A stretch of DNA of 64,000 nucleotides from Vibrio sp. Isolate34 (GCF_022397915.1 NZ_JAKEUO010000017.1:25455-89454); one strand, 5' to 3'. Positions 45,802-55,870 are shown, counted from the first letter of the stretch. Numbers and translations: made by a program. Notes: generated by a model from the sequence alone, not told the origin.

Positions 45802-47808
45802 CTACAACGAAACAGCACGCTTTATCTCTTCTAGAACCTCGGCGTTAGCGATTGCTCCGAGGTTTTCTACATCTTTGCCATTCACGACCTGCTTCACTGC
45901 CAACTCCACCAATTTACCAGAGCGTGTTTTTGGCACGTCGCTGATCGCAAAAATCTGGCTCGGCACATGCCTTGGTGAACAAGATGACTTGAGCTTGTGC
46001 TTAATGGCGGCCAATAGCGTTTCATTTAGAGACACACCTTGCTGCAGTTGAACGAACAACCAAATTTGCTCATTCCGGTCGACATTTTTACCGACGGCGA
46101 TGGAATCGATGATGCCCTCAATGGTGTTCACTTGCTGGTAGATCTCGGCAGTACCAATTCGCACGCCACCGGGGTTGAGTGTGGTGTCGCCTCGCCCATA
46201 GAACAGATAGCCGCCATGCACGCTCTGTGCGACTTCATCACCGTGATGCCACACATTATCAAACCTGTCCCAGTAAGTGCTGTGGTAGCGCCTCCCTGTG
46301 TCATTCCAGAAGCCAACAGGGAAGTTGGGGAGGGAATTTGTGCACACCAGTTCACCACGTTCGTGATCGACCTTGTGACCAGACGAATTGAACACCTTGA
46401 TGTCGACGCCGAGCCCGGCCTGCTGGCACTCACCGCGATACACTGGCGAGATAGGGTTACCCAACACAAAGCAGCCACAAATATCCGTACCACCAGAAAT
46501 CGACGCTAAATGCAGGTCTTGTTTGATGTGTTTGTAAACATAATCAAACTGCTCTGGGTAGAGCACAGAACCCGTTGAGCACAGTGTTCTTAAGTGGGGA
46601 AGATAATGGTTGTCGATAGGTGAGAGCTCTGCCTTCTCGATTGCTTCTAGATACTTGGCTGAGGTGCCAAACAGCGACACATCGGCGCGTTGTGCCAAGT
46701 CCCACAGTACATTGGGTTGCGGGTAAACAGGGCTACCATCAAAGATCACCAAACAAGCACCACTAGCAAGCGCAGAGACGTGCCAGTTCCACATCATCCA
46801 ACCACAAGTGGTGTAGTAGAACACGCGATCGTTTGGCTTAACATCGCAATGAAGCTGATGCTCTTTTAGGTGGTTGATGGTGGTGCCACCGACAGAGTGA
46901 ACAATGCACTTTGGCTTGCCTGTGGTGCCGGAAGAGTAGAGTACAAACAATGGTTCATTGAAGCCGACACGCACAAATCGTACAGGTTGTGGCTGATAAT
47001 GATTGATGATGCTGTGCCAGCTTCGGGTCGATACATCATTTTCAAAGTCATTCCTTCCCAAATATCCGATCTGACACACCTGTTTTAGCTCGGTTAAGTG
47101 CTCGATGATTTCACGGTTCTTGTCCGTCATATCGAATGTTTTGCCATTGAAGGTGTAGCCATCACAGGTGAACAGCACCTTGGGTTTCACTTGGCCAAAT
47201 CGTTCAATCACACTCTCGACACCAAAGTCAGGAGAGGTTGATGTCCAAATCGCGCCCAAGCTGGTGGCTGCCAGCATCGCTATTACGGTTTGTGGCAGGT
47301 AGGGCGTATACGCAGCAACCACATCACCTTGCTTCACTCCGCTATCGACAAGCCATTGCTGAACGCTAGAGACCGCTTCACACAGGGTTTTCCATGTATA
47401 ACTCTGTTGTTCGCCACGCTCATTCTCAAACCAAATCGCAAGCTCATCAGGCATGGTGTGTGCCAAACACAGCAAGTTCTCGGCGTAGTTTACTTGTGCA
47501 TTGGGAAACCAAACCGCATCACGATTCGATTTAGGCTGCTGCCAGCGGCTTTCACCTTGGATTTTGATGCGTTCGTCTTCGGCTTTATTAATGCAGTCTT
47601 GCGAGCCAACCATTCCACAAAACTGCCACACGTTTTGCCAAAACGATTCCGGCTGATCCACAGACCATTGATGGAGTTCGGCGTAGCTTTTTACGTCCCT
47701 ATCTAGGTTTAACCCAGACTGTTCAAGGCTATCGATAAATCGGGTTAAGTTGGCATCAGCGATACGCTGCTCACTGGGCTGCCAAATGGGCTTATTGCTT
47801 TCGTGCAT
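45802..47808 (-). CDS. aacS: Acetoacetyl-CoA synthetase (acetoacetate-CoA ligase)
   Basis: This 668-residue AMP-forming ligase has an N-terminal acetyl-CoA-synthetase-like extension, ATP motif VLYSSGTTGKPKCIVHS, the central region YYTTCGWMMWNWHVSAL and the C-terminal lysine motif KTRSGKLVE. It activates acetoacetate to acetoacetyl-CoA. This fits the neighbouring aromatic pathway, which ends in acetoacetate. It is divergent from phhA with a shared 199-bp promoter region holding a TyrR-box-like site. Confidence 0.92.
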   Translation of the reverse strand: MHESNKPIWQPSEQRIADANLTRFIDSLEQSGLNLDRDVKSYAELHQWSVDQPESFWQNVWQFCGMVGSQDCINKAEDERIKIQGESRWQQPKSNRDAVWFPNAQVNYAENLLCLAHTMPDELAIWFENERGEQQSYTWKTLCEAVSSVQQWLVDSGVKQGDVVAAYTPYLPQTVIAMLAATSLGAIWTSTSPDFGVESVIERFGQVKPKVLFTCDGYTFNGKTFDMTDKNREIIEHLTELKQVCQIGYLGRNDFENDVSTRSWHSIINHYQPQPVRFVRVGFNEPLFVLYSSGTTGKPKCIVHSVGGTTINHLKEHQLHCDVKPNDRVFYYTTCGWMMWNWHVSALASGACLVIFDGSPVYPQPNVLWDLAQRADVSLFGTSAKYLEAIEKAELSPIDNHYLPHLRTLCSTGSVLYPEQFDYVYKHIKQDLHLASISGGTDICGCFVLGNPISPVYRGECQQAGLGVDIKVFNSSGHKVDHERGELVCTNSLPNFPVGFWNDTGRRYHSTYWDRFDNVWHHGDEVAQSVHGGYLFYGRGDTTLNPGGVRIGTAEIYQQVNTIEGIIDSIAVGKNVDRNEQIWLFVQLQQGVSLNETLLAAIKHKLKSSCSPRHVPSQIFAISDVPKTRSGKLVELAVKQVVNGKDVENLGAIANAEVLEEIKRAVSL

Positions 47809-47901
47809 TCCTTTACCTTTAACAAAAAATTAACGTTTTCAGTCTGGTATTTAGGTTTTACAAAGTCAAAAGTTCAGCAAAATAAGCGCTTGCTGGAATT
47901 G

Positions 47902-47919
47902 TGTAAATAAAATGTTACA
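47902..47919. promoter_or_regulatory. TyrR-box-like site between aacS and phhA
   Basis: TGTAAATAAAATGTTACA matches TGTAAA-N6-TTTACA with one mismatch. It lies 88 bp before phhA and 93 bp before the divergent aacS, so it could serve both. Confidence 0.7.
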
Positions 47920-48007
47920 CGATCGCCTGTTTCGAAAAATCACGCAAATTGGCGCTTATAAGGAGTGGAGATAGGCTTAAAGTGAGACATTCGAAAGGAG
48001 GTGTGTA

Positions 48008-48802
48008 ATGACTCAATATCATTCTAAGCCCGTGAGCCAAGAGGGATGGGTTGAGTGGAGCCTCGAAGAAGATGCCATTTGGCACGACTTGGTGAAAAGG
48101 CAACTGGACGTTATTAGTGACCGAGCTTGTGATGCCTATTTGCACGGTTTGACCCTGCTGGATCTGCCATTAGACAGAGTTCCCCAGCTTCCAGAGATAA
48201 ACAAAGTGCTAAAGGAAACAACAGGTTGGCAAGTTCAGCCTGTTCCGGCGTTAATCGATTTTGACCGTTTCTTTGATTTGCTCGCGAATAAGAAATTCCC
48301 AGTGGCGACATTTTTGAGAACGCGAGACGAGTTCGATTACTTACAAGAACCTGATTTCTTTCATGAAATTTTTGGTCACTGTGCCATGCTGACTAATGCG
48401 GATTTCGCAGCATTCACTGAGCATTATGGAAAACTAGGCCAAGCGGCGACATCGAAGCAACGCGCTTATCTTGCCCGTTTGTATTGGTTTACGGTCGAGT
48501 TCGGTTTAGTAAAAGAAGGCCAACAACTGAAAATATATGGTGGTGGCATTCTTTCGTCTCCGGCGGAAACCATGTATGCGTTGGGAGGGGATTTGGCCGT
48601 TCGCGAGCGGTTCGATCTGCAAACAGTGTTAAGAACGCCTTACCGCATCGACATCATGCAGCCGAAATATTACGTGATCGACGAGCTATCTGAGCTCTTC
48701 AAAATCAGTCAGGAAAACCTATTACAGCAAGCTGATCTCGCGATTGATGCGGGGTTACTACCACCACTTTTTGAACCCAAGGAACCAACACATGTTGAAT
48801 GA
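48008..48802 (+). CDS. phhA: Phenylalanine 4-monooxygenase
   Basis: This 264-residue bacterial phenylalanine hydroxylase has the Fe(II) site motif PDFFHEIFGHCAML (two His) and the pterin/substrate region RLYWFTVEFGLV (Glu ligand). It makes tyrosine from phenylalanine with tetrahydrobiopterin or a related pterin. GGAGG precedes the ATG. phhB overlaps its end by 11 bp. Confidence 0.95.
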   Translation: MTQYHSKPVSQEGWVEWSLEEDAIWHDLVKRQLDVISDRACDAYLHGLTLLDLPLDRVPQLPEINKVLKETTGWQVQPVPALIDFDRFFDLLANKKFPVATFLRTRDEFDYLQEPDFFHEIFGHCAMLTNADFAAFTEHYGKLGQAATSKQRAYLARLYWFTVEFGLVKEGQQLKIYGGGILSSPAETMYALGGDLAVRERFDLQTVLRTPYRIDIMQPKYYVIDELSELFKISQENLLQQADLAIDAGLLPPLFEPKEPTHVE

Positions 48803-49133
48803 ACAAAAATGCGAAGCCTGCAGTATCGACGCGATTGCCCTAAGTAAAAATGAGCAACAATCTTTACTATTGGAGTTGTCTGATTGGCAGATCATGGAAA
48901 GAGACGGCATCCCACAGCTTGAGAAGGTGTTTAAGTTTAAGAACTACAAGCAAGCATGGGCATTCAGCAACCAAGTGTCAGAGTTAGCAGAAGAAGAATT
49001 CCATCACCCTTCGATCTTATTGGAGTGGGGCAAAGTCACCGTTACTTGGTGGAGCCACTCAATCAAAGGCCTCCACAAAAATGATTTCATCTGCGCCTCA
49101 CGCTGCGATGTGTTAATAGATTTGGCGAGCTAA
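48792..49133 (+). CDS. phhB: Pterin-4a-carbinolamine dehydratase
   Basis: This 113-residue protein dehydrates the carbinolamine pterin made by PhhA. Motifs include LSDWQIMERDGIPQLEKVFKF and EEEFHHPSILLEWGKVTV (EFHHP catalytic segment). I chose the ATG at 48792, which overlaps the phhA stop; an upstream in-frame ATG at 48744 would overlap phhA more deeply. Both genes form one operon. Confidence 0.93.
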   Translation: MLNEQKCEACSIDAIALSKNEQQSLLLELSDWQIMERDGIPQLEKVFKFKNYKQAWAFSNQVSELAEEEFHHPSILLEWGKVTVTWWSHSIKGLHKNDFICASRCDVLIDLAS

Positions 49134-49207
49134 AAAAGAAGCTTTACTGACTAAGCTTGGCTGATTAGCTTAGGTCGATAATCTATGAATCTAAGCTGGC
49201 AGTATCT

Positions 49208-50083
49208 AGGGCGTGTTGATCTTTCGTGAGTGTTTTTTGAACAGCATGGTAAAGAGTTATAATTTGCTTCGCCAAAAGTAAAACCATAACCAATACCATG
49301 CCAAGAACAATGCTAACTGATATTCGCTGGTAGCTGCTACTCCAAGTTATGAAAAGTACAGGTCGTATTTGCGATAAAACTGAACATCGAATGACATTTG
49401 AAGGAATACTTTATCGAATGAGAACAGGTATTCCTTGGCGGGATCTACCCTCTGAGTTCGGAGTACCATTTACAGACGATTTAATCTTTGGTCAAAGAAA
49501 GTGATTTTAGATAATCTTTTCAAAAGCTTACCTAGCATGGCTGATTTTTAATGGGTATTTCTTGATGGCTCTATAGTTAGAGCTCATCAACATAGTACAG
49601 GTGCCGCTACTGAAAGCTCAGAAAATAGGCAAAAGTCGCGGGGGCAACTCAACCAAAATTCACTTAGCCGTAGATAGTGGTGGCCTGCCGATTTGCTTTG
49701 ATTTATCAGAGGGACAACGCCACGATATAGTGCATGCCGAAAGCTTAGTTGAGCAACTCGATGAAGTTAATACCATCGTTTGTGATAAAGGATATGAGAG
49801 CGAACCTTTCCGTACTTTTGTTCAGGAACGTGGCGGAGAAAAGGTCATTGTTAAACGCAATTACGGACAAGATATAGACAAAGACAGTATGGATTGGTGT
49901 CTATACAAATATCGTCACTTGGTCGAAAATGCCTTTGGGAGAATTAAGTATTATCGAGCTATTTCAAGTAGATATGACAAGCTAGAAAGGAATTATGCCA
50001 GCATGTTATCGCTGGCATTCATGTTAATGTGGCTACCGATGTATTGTTGAACGCGAAATGTACAGCAAAGATCAATACGCCCT
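49208..50083. mobile_element. Decayed IS5-family insertion sequence
   Basis: Near-perfect terminal inverted repeats are visible: AGGGCGTGTTGATCTTTCG at the left and, reading inward from the right, AGGGCGTATTGATCTTTG. Flanking TA dinucleotides at both ends agree with the TA-type target duplication of the IS427 group of IS5. The transposase inside is broken, so the copy cannot move by itself. It lies between phhB and the three-gene signalling module. Confidence 0.85.
49298..50050 (+). pseudogene. IS5-family transposase, broken
   Basis: The N-terminus (MPRTMLTDIRW) meets a TAG at codon 12. A later frame gives MKSTGRICDKTEHRMTFEG, then RRFNLWSKK, then stops and shifts again near 49500-49620. The last part (49601-50050) keeps a DDE core: HLAVDSGGLP, VCDKGYESEPF and LVENAFGRIKYYRAISSRYDKL. 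At least one stop near the start, another TAA before WVFLDGSIV, and two or more frameshifts separate the parts. The direction and order are normal for the family. Confidence 0.87.
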
Positions 50084-50175
50084 AATTATGAAGGTAAGTT
50101 TCTGACAAATATTGCCATACTCAGAACTGCTGCTATATTGAAATATGAAATATAACTCATATTAATTGGGGACTT

Positions 50176-50622
50176 ATGGACACACATTCTCAACCTCATA
50201 GCCAACCTGTAACTATTTTTCTAATCGACGATGATGATGTAGATGTAAAAGCTGTGGCGAGAGCTTTAAATAACCTTAAAGTAGCGAACCCTATGATTAG
50301 AGCTAAGGATGGCGTTGAGGCTTTGAGTATGCTTCGATGTGAAGGCAAAATCCCTCGCCCTTTTCTTATTCTTCTTGATATCAATATGCCTAGAATGAAC
50401 GGAATCGAATTTCTAGAAGAAATAAGGGGTGACCAAGAACTTTCAAATTCAATCGTTTTTGTATTAACAACATCCCAAGATGATCGAGACAAAACGGCTG
50501 CATACTCAAAACATGTAGCAGGATATATGGTTAAAAATCATATTGATAATGGCTTCACAAAAGCAATAGAACTGTTAGACCATTACTGGAAAGTAGTGGA
50601 AATCCCAATGGAAAAGGCTTAG
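50176..50622 (+). CDS. Single-domain response regulator (Rcp1-like)
   Basis: This 148-residue receiver domain has the acidic pocket IDDDDVDV, Asp in LILLDINMPRMNG, Thr in LTTS and Lys in MVKNH. Rcp1-type regulators partner phytochrome-like or Cache kinases and relay to other regulators. It is first in an AT-rich three-gene unit with a REC-GGDEF-EAL protein and a sensor kinase. It has no output domain. Confidence 0.88.
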   Translation: MDTHSQPHSQPVTIFLIDDDDVDVKAVARALNNLKVANPMIRAKDGVEALSMLRCEGKIPRPFLILLDINMPRMNGIEFLEEIRGDQELSNSIVFVLTTSQDDRDKTAAYSKHVAGYMVKNHIDNGFTKAIELLDHYWKVVEIPMEKA

Positions 50623-50632
50623 AGGGATTATC

Positions 50633-52342
50633 ATGGGACTAAAACTATTAATTATTGATGATGATGAATTTGATAGGAAATCTATTGTAAGAGCATTACG
50701 TGGATCAAGCCCTTCTGTTGATTTCTTACAAGCTTCAACAGCAAAAATGGGTTTAGAGATTGCCAAGTCAACGAAACTAGACCTTATTTTACTCGACTAC
50801 GTATTACCTGATTCAGATGGTTTAAATACACTCAAAAAAATACGTGATTTAAAATCAGAGCAAACAGCTATTGTCATGCTTAGTCATCAAGACGACGAGA
50901 AATTATCGGAAGAAGCTATTTTATTTGGCGCTCAAGATTTTTTACGAAAAGACGAAGTTAGACCAGAGAGGTTGAAACGCGTTATTCACCAAGCGCGACA
51001 TAGATATCAACTGGAAGCTACGTTATTGGAAACTCAACATGAACTTAGAAAGCAGGCTGAATTAGATGCTCTTACTGGTTTGGCGAATCGTTATATGCTC
51101 AATAGAGTGTTACAGAGCTCGGTCAAATCAGCTCAAAGAAAGGGAACATTGGCTTTAATGCTACTGGATTTAGATCACTTTAAAGAAGTCAATGACACGT
51201 TTGGTCATATAGTAGGAGATAAGCTTCTTATTCAGGTTACACAACGATTAAATTCGGTGGTGCGAGATTCTGATTTATTGGCACGTATTGGTGGCGATGA
51301 ATTTGTCATTATTGTAAACGACATGGAAAATGAGGAAAAGGCGGCCTTACTTGTAAAAAGAATTTTTAATGTGTTGATGCAACCATTTGATCTCGGGGCT
51401 ATAGAGTGGAAAATAACATGTAGTATAGGTATTGCTACTCTAGGGAGCTTAGTTCCTGATAGTAGTGGACTGTTAAAATGTGCTGATATTGCAATGTATA
51501 GGGCTAAGGAAGATGGACGTAATCAGTGCCACTTCTACTCAGAGAACTTACACTCTATTGTCATGCGACGTATGGAGTTGGCTAAGGATTTGGAAAGCGC
51601 AATTGAGTTGGAACAACTTGAAGTTTGCTATCAGCCGCAAATTGATACTAATACTAGAATAATTAAAGGTGCGGAAGCATTACTTCGCTGGAATCATCCC
51701 AAGTTAGGGTTATTACTTCCTGGAGATTTCCTTGATATAGCTGAAGAGGCGGGGTTAATGCCTCAAATCGGAAAATGGGTTTTGGAAGTATCTTGTGCAC
51801 AGTTGAGTCTCTGGAAAAAAACAAAAAATGTTGAATTACTGGATTTCATTATTTCTGTAAATTTATCGGCGATTCAATTCGATAATATAGAGTTGATAGA
51901 TACCATCAGTAACACAATAATAAAATATGACTTAGATCCTAGCTCTCTAGAGTTGGAAATTACTGAAAATATAGTGATTGAGAACACAGATAAAGTAGCA
52001 GTTATTTTGTCTGAAATTTCTGATTTAGGAGTTAAATTGTCTTTAGATGATTTTGGTACAGGCTACTCATCATTCAATCATCTCAAGTTATTTCCCATAA
52101 ACTCTTTGAAAATAGATCGAAGTTTTATGGGGGTGGATAAGTTACTAGAAAGTGATAAACATTTACTTAGCGCAATAGTTAAGTTCGGCCATGCTTTAGA
52201 TCTTAAAGTAATTGCCGAAGGCGTTGAAACTGAAGAGCAAGTGCAATTTTGTCAAAGTTTAAACTGTGACTTGTTACAAGGCTTTTTCTTTGATCGGGCA
52301 TTGAAATCCAATGATTTTGAGGAAAAATATTTTAATGTTTGA
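50633..52342 (+). CDS. REC-GGDEF-EAL c-di-GMP regulator
   Basis: This 569-residue protein has a receiver domain (about 1-120; Asp in LILLDYVLPDSDG), a GGDEF domain (about 140-300; IGGDEFVIIV, intact) and an EAL domain (about 315-560; GAEALLRWNHP and DDFGTGYSS intact). It should be a phosphorylation-controlled enzyme making or breaking c-di-GMP. The 10-bp gap after the upstream receiver gene and the overlap with the downstream kinase gene indicate an operon. The kinase encoded next is the likely phosphodonor. Confidence 0.92.
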   Translation: MGLKLLIIDDDEFDRKSIVRALRGSSPSVDFLQASTAKMGLEIAKSTKLDLILLDYVLPDSDGLNTLKKIRDLKSEQTAIVMLSHQDDEKLSEEAILFGAQDFLRKDEVRPERLKRVIHQARHRYQLEATLLETQHELRKQAELDALTGLANRYMLNRVLQSSVKSAQRKGTLALMLLDLDHFKEVNDTFGHIVGDKLLIQVTQRLNSVVRDSDLLARIGGDEFVIIVNDMENEEKAALLVKRIFNVLMQPFDLGAIEWKITCSIGIATLGSLVPDSSGLLKCADIAMYRAKEDGRNQCHFYSENLHSIVMRRMELAKDLESAIELEQLEVCYQPQIDTNTRIIKGAEALLRWNHPKLGLLLPGDFLDIAEEAGLMPQIGKWVLEVSCAQLSLWKKTKNVELLDFIISVNLSAIQFDNIELIDTISNTIIKYDLDPSSLELEITENIVIENTDKVAVILSEISDLGVKLSLDDFGTGYSSFNHLKLFPINSLKIDRSFMGVDKLLESDKHLLSAIVKFGHALDLKVIAEGVETEEQVQFCQSLNCDLLQGFFFDRALKSNDFEEKYFNV

Positions 52343-54611
52343 AAATATGGCTGCTGAGAGATTTTCTGGATATATATATTTATTAAAAAAGACAAAAAAG
52401 TACATGTATATGTTATTTATGGTCTTATTGGTCATGTTATTAATTTCATTTTCTTATCATTATCAAAAAAAAATATATCAAGATGAAAAAGAATCAGCAC
52501 TATATGAGCTATCAAATATTTTAGATTATAATATTGATTTGTTTAATAGTTGGTTGGAAGTAACAAAGCGAGATCTTCGTTACCTTATTTCTTTACCTTC
52601 AATTAATGGAATAATTGAAGGTAAATACGAATCGATGAATTCCACTTCTTTGGAAGTTTTTAATGAGAGTCTTGCTAATTCATTTGTTGCTTATTTATTA
52701 GCAAAAGAAAATGTGACTCAAGCTAGATTAATAGGTATGAATAATCACGGATTAGAACTAGTTCGTGTAAATAAAACTAATACTGATGCTTTACCTGTGC
52801 GAAAAGAAAAATTACAAAAAAAATCCGATAGAGATTATTTTAAATCAATATCGAAATTAAAAAAAAATGAAATATTTATTTCAGATATAAACCTAAATAA
52901 AGAGTATGGTCGCGTGACTTTTCCTATCACTCCTACACTTAGGATAGGTATGCCTGTATACGCTAGAGACAGTGATTTATTTGGCCAGTTAGTGTTAAAT
53001 TTTTCTATGACAAATTGGTTGGAGCAATTCAAAAACATTTCAGATTATAAATATAACCTCCAATCTTATTTAATTAACAATTATGGGGACTACATTGTTC
53101 ATCCTGATGATAATTATAATTTTGGTTCCGATTTGGGGAGTTCGGTTAGGTTAGAAGATGAATTTGAATTCGATTCAGAAGGCTATGCTTATAAAAATGG
53201 AAATGTAAGTAAATTTAGCAATGATGTTTTCTTTTATAAGAAGAGTGAAATAAATTTAGATAATAATAAAAAAATTACACTTATTTTAATGCGACCAGTA
53301 AAAGAAATATTATATGACTCTATCAAGTTTGGTATTTATTCTTTCATAGGAATGCTTTTTATTATTTTATTGATATCTTTTTTTATTACATACTTAATAA
53401 AGCGTTTTAATGTCAAAAAGGAAATGATTGAATCTAAGATGGAAAAACATTTAGATTTAATTACTAGTCAAATTGTAAATTCATCTCCTGTATCAATAAT
53501 TTTAACAGATATACAAGGAAATATAGAGTTAGTCAATGATGAAGCTATGAATATGTTTGGTTATAATAAAGAGGAAATAGTTGGGCAGTCTATAGAAATA
53601 CTTATTCCACATACTTTGAGAAATTCTCATATATCGTCAAGAGAAAGCTATATTCAAGCTCCGATAAAAAGGGAAATGGGTAAAGGTAAAAGTCTCAAAG
53701 CATTGAAAAAGAATAACGAGATGGTTCCTGTAGAAATTGGTCTTAATACTATAGATACTTTCGATGGGATCAAGATCTTAACAGCTATTGTGGATATCTC
53801 ACAACACCTTGAAATGGTTGAAGAGTTATCTAAAAGGAATTCAGAATTAGACGACTTTGCGTATGTCGCATCGCATGATCTAAAATCACCACTGACAGCT
53901 ATTGATCAGCTAGCATCTTGGTTAGAAGAAGATTTGAAGGATATTATTGATCAGGATTCGTCTGAAAACCTTAGACTGATGAGAAGTAGAATCAACCGAC
54001 TAGAGTCTTTACTTAATGATTTACTTGCTTTTGCGAAAGCTGGAAAGAAAACTGGAAACGAAGTTTTAATTGACTCGAGTATTTTAATCCAAGATATGTT
54101 TTATTTAAATTGTATCGATGCTTCATTTCAACTTAAACTCAATGGACACATGCCAACTTTCATGGGTTTAAAGCCCCCCTTTGAAGTCGTAATTAGGAAT
54201 TTGATTACTAATGCAATCAAGCATCATGACCTTGGAGCTGGTGTGATAACTGTGTCTGCGAAAAAAAAGGGTGATTTTATTGAGTTTAGATTTGAAGACG
54301 ATGGTCCAGGAATTGATGCTATTCATAGGGAGCGAGTCTTTGGCTTGTTTAAAACATTACGACCTAGAGATGAAGTTGAAGGTAGTGGAATGGGGCTAGC
54401 CGTCGTAAAAAAAATTGTGGAAAACTTTGGGGGAACAATTGAAATTAGCGAACGTAATTGCCGTGGGGCTTTGTTTATTTTTACCTGGCCAGACTCTAGT
54501 ATAGGTCGGCCATCTAAAGAGGTACACCTCGAAAACTCAAGCCTAGGTAGATATTCTTGCGATGAAAATAGGCTTAAAAACCAAGATGCGAACAAAGAAG
54601 AAGAATTATGA
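52335..54611 (+). CDS. Membrane sensor histidine kinase with Cache-like and PAS domains
   Basis: This protein of about 758 residues has a membrane segment (about 24-42), a large periplasmic Cache-like domain (about 45-325), a second membrane segment (about 332-355), PAS (about 375-495), a coiled coil, HisKA (VASHDLKSPLTAID) and an ATPase domain (NLITNAIKHHD, EDDGPGID, GSGMGLAVVKKI). The frame opens at 52311; I prefer the ATG at 52335 (AGGAA upstream). The gene is strikingly AT-rich compared with the core genes in the window, a sign of horizontal origin. It probably drives the two regulators upstream. Confidence 0.88.
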   Translation: MFENMAAERFSGYIYLLKKTKKYMYMLFMVLLVMLLISFSYHYQKKIYQDEKESALYELSNILDYNIDLFNSWLEVTKRDLRYLISLPSINGIIEGKYESMNSTSLEVFNESLANSFVAYLLAKENVTQARLIGMNNHGLELVRVNKTNTDALPVRKEKLQKKSDRDYFKSISKLKKNEIFISDINLNKEYGRVTFPITPTLRIGMPVYARDSDLFGQLVLNFSMTNWLEQFKNISDYKYNLQSYLINNYGDYIVHPDDNYNFGSDLGSSVRLEDEFEFDSEGYAYKNGNVSKFSNDVFFYKKSEINLDNNKKITLILMRPVKEILYDSIKFGIYSFIGMLFIILLISFFITYLIKRFNVKKEMIESKMEKHLDLITSQIVNSSPVSIILTDIQGNIELVNDEAMNMFGYNKEEIVGQSIEILIPHTLRNSHISSRESYIQAPIKREMGKGKSLKALKKNNEMVPVEIGLNTIDTFDGIKILTAIVDISQHLEMVEELSKRNSELDDFAYVASHDLKSPLTAIDQLASWLEEDLKDIIDQDSSENLRLMRSRINRLESLLNDLLAFAKAGKKTGNEVLIDSSILIQDMFYLNCIDASFQLKLNGHMPTFMGLKPPFEVVIRNLITNAIKHHDLGAGVITVSAKKKGDFIEFRFEDDGPGIDAIHRERVFGLFKTLRPRDEVEGSGMGLAVVKKIVENFGGTIEISERNCRGALFIFTWPDSSIGRPSKEVHLENSSLGRYSCDENRLKNQDANKEEEL

Positions 54612-54794
54612 ATTAGCGAGAGTCTTTAGCTTGTTCCTTGGCTATTCATCGCACTTTCCCAAACTAGCTTGACCTGCATCAGTGACTTGCCGCTTTCTCG
54701 TCCTACAACCCCCACTATTGCTCATAGTATTGGTTTTATGAGCCTGCTCTATGATATATTTCTCGGCCAAGTGTATTACAGACGAAGGCTAACA

Positions 54795-55004
54795 ATGTCT
54801 ATCAACCTTTCACTCCTTCCACCCAGCGAGAAAAATAAAATCGAACTGGATAAGCAAGCATCGTTTCTTGTATGGAAACTGAAGCAAGCGAAATGTGGCC
54901 CTGAAGCCATTGTTGAAGAAGCAATGAAGCTAGGTGACCCAGATGAAAAGGTGTGGTTTGAACAGTCTGTAGAAAAATACAAACGGGTAATGGGTGTCGC
55001 ATAA
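54795..55004 (+). CDS. DUF3283-family small protein
   Basis: This 69-residue helical protein (INLSLLPPSEKNKIELDKQ, GPEAIVEEAMKL) is of a small family restricted mainly to Vibrio, with unknown function. I start at ATG 54795, where homology starts; the open frame reaches 54669 but the extra residues have a different composition. Confidence 0.7.
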   Translation: MSINLSLLPPSEKNKIELDKQASFLVWKLKQAKCGPEAIVEEAMKLGDPDEKVWFEQSVEKYKRVMGVA

Positions 55005-55100
55005 ACGCAGACAAACCTTGCCCAGCAATGCTGTAGAATTGAAATGACACAGTAATTTGCTAGAATTTGCACCGTTAATTGAATCAGAGAGAAGATCCCG

Positions 55101-55817
55101 ATGGGAAGAAGTTTTGAAGTGCGCAAGGCCTCAATGGCGAAAACTGCAGGCGCAAAAATTAAAGTTTATTCTAAATACGGTAAAGAGATTTACGTACTGG
55201 CTAAGAACGGTAGCTCTGACCCAGACATGAACCTACCTCTTAAGCACCTGATTGCTAAGGCGAAGAAAGACCAAGTACCAGCTCACGTTATCGACAAAGC
55301 GATCGATAAAGCGAACGGCGGCGGCGGTGAAGACTTCCAACCAGCTCGTTACGAAGGTTTTGGCCCAGGTGGCACAAGCGTGATCGTTGACTGTCTAACT
55401 GACAACGGCAACCGTACTTTCCAAGACGTTCGCCAATGTTTCGTTAAGACTGGCGCGAAAATCGGTGTTGAAGGTACTGTTTCTCACATGTTCGCTCACC
55501 AAGCTGTATTCCAGTTCAAAGGCGAAGATGACGAGATCATCCTAGAAACGCTAATGATGGAAGACGTAGATGTGACTGACGTTGAGCTAGAAGACGGTGT
55601 TATCACTGTATTCGCTCCAACGACTGAGTTCTTCAAAACGAAGACTGCACTAAACACTGCGTTCCCAGAGCTAACGCTAGACGTTGAGGAAATCACTTTC
55701 GTTCCTCAAACGACTACACCAGTAGCTGAAGAAGATTCTGAGAAGTTCCAGAAGTTCTTAGACATGCTTGACGACTGTGATGATGTTCAGCAGGTTTACC
55801 ACAACGCTGAGCTGTAA
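55101..55817 (+). CDS. YebC/PmpR-family protein (YeeN-like)
   Basis: This 238-residue protein of the YebC/TACO1 family starts GRSFEVRKASMAKTAGAKIKVYSKYGKEIY. The highly conserved segment GGGGEDFQPARYEGFGPGG lies near residue 75. The family binds DNA in some reports and helps ribosomes through difficult stretches such as polyproline in others. The variant N-terminus matches the YeeN paralogue. It is followed by a strong terminator. Confidence 0.9.
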   Translation: MGRSFEVRKASMAKTAGAKIKVYSKYGKEIYVLAKNGSSDPDMNLPLKHLIAKAKKDQVPAHVIDKAIDKANGGGGEDFQPARYEGFGPGGTSVIVDCLTDNGNRTFQDVRQCFVKTGAKIGVEGTVSHMFAHQAVFQFKGEDDEIILETLMMEDVDVTDVELEDGVITVFAPTTEFFKTKTALNTAFPELTLDVEEITFVPQTTTPVAEEDSEKFQKFLDMLDDCDDVQQVYHNAEL

Positions 55818-55840
55818 TCTTTACAGTAACAACAGTTATT

Positions 55841-55870
55841 AAAAAACCGAGCCTAGTGCTCGGTTTTTTA
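55841..55870. terminator. Terminator after the YebC-family gene
   Basis: AAAAACCGAGC and GCTCGGTTTTT form a strong A-flanked and T-tailed hairpin. Confidence 0.92.

Noticed and set aside
46039..46509. 156-codon plus-strand frame opposite the acetoacetyl-CoA synthetase gene
   Set aside because: It is antisense to strongly conserved enzyme motifs and has no start signal, so it is a shadow of codon bias.
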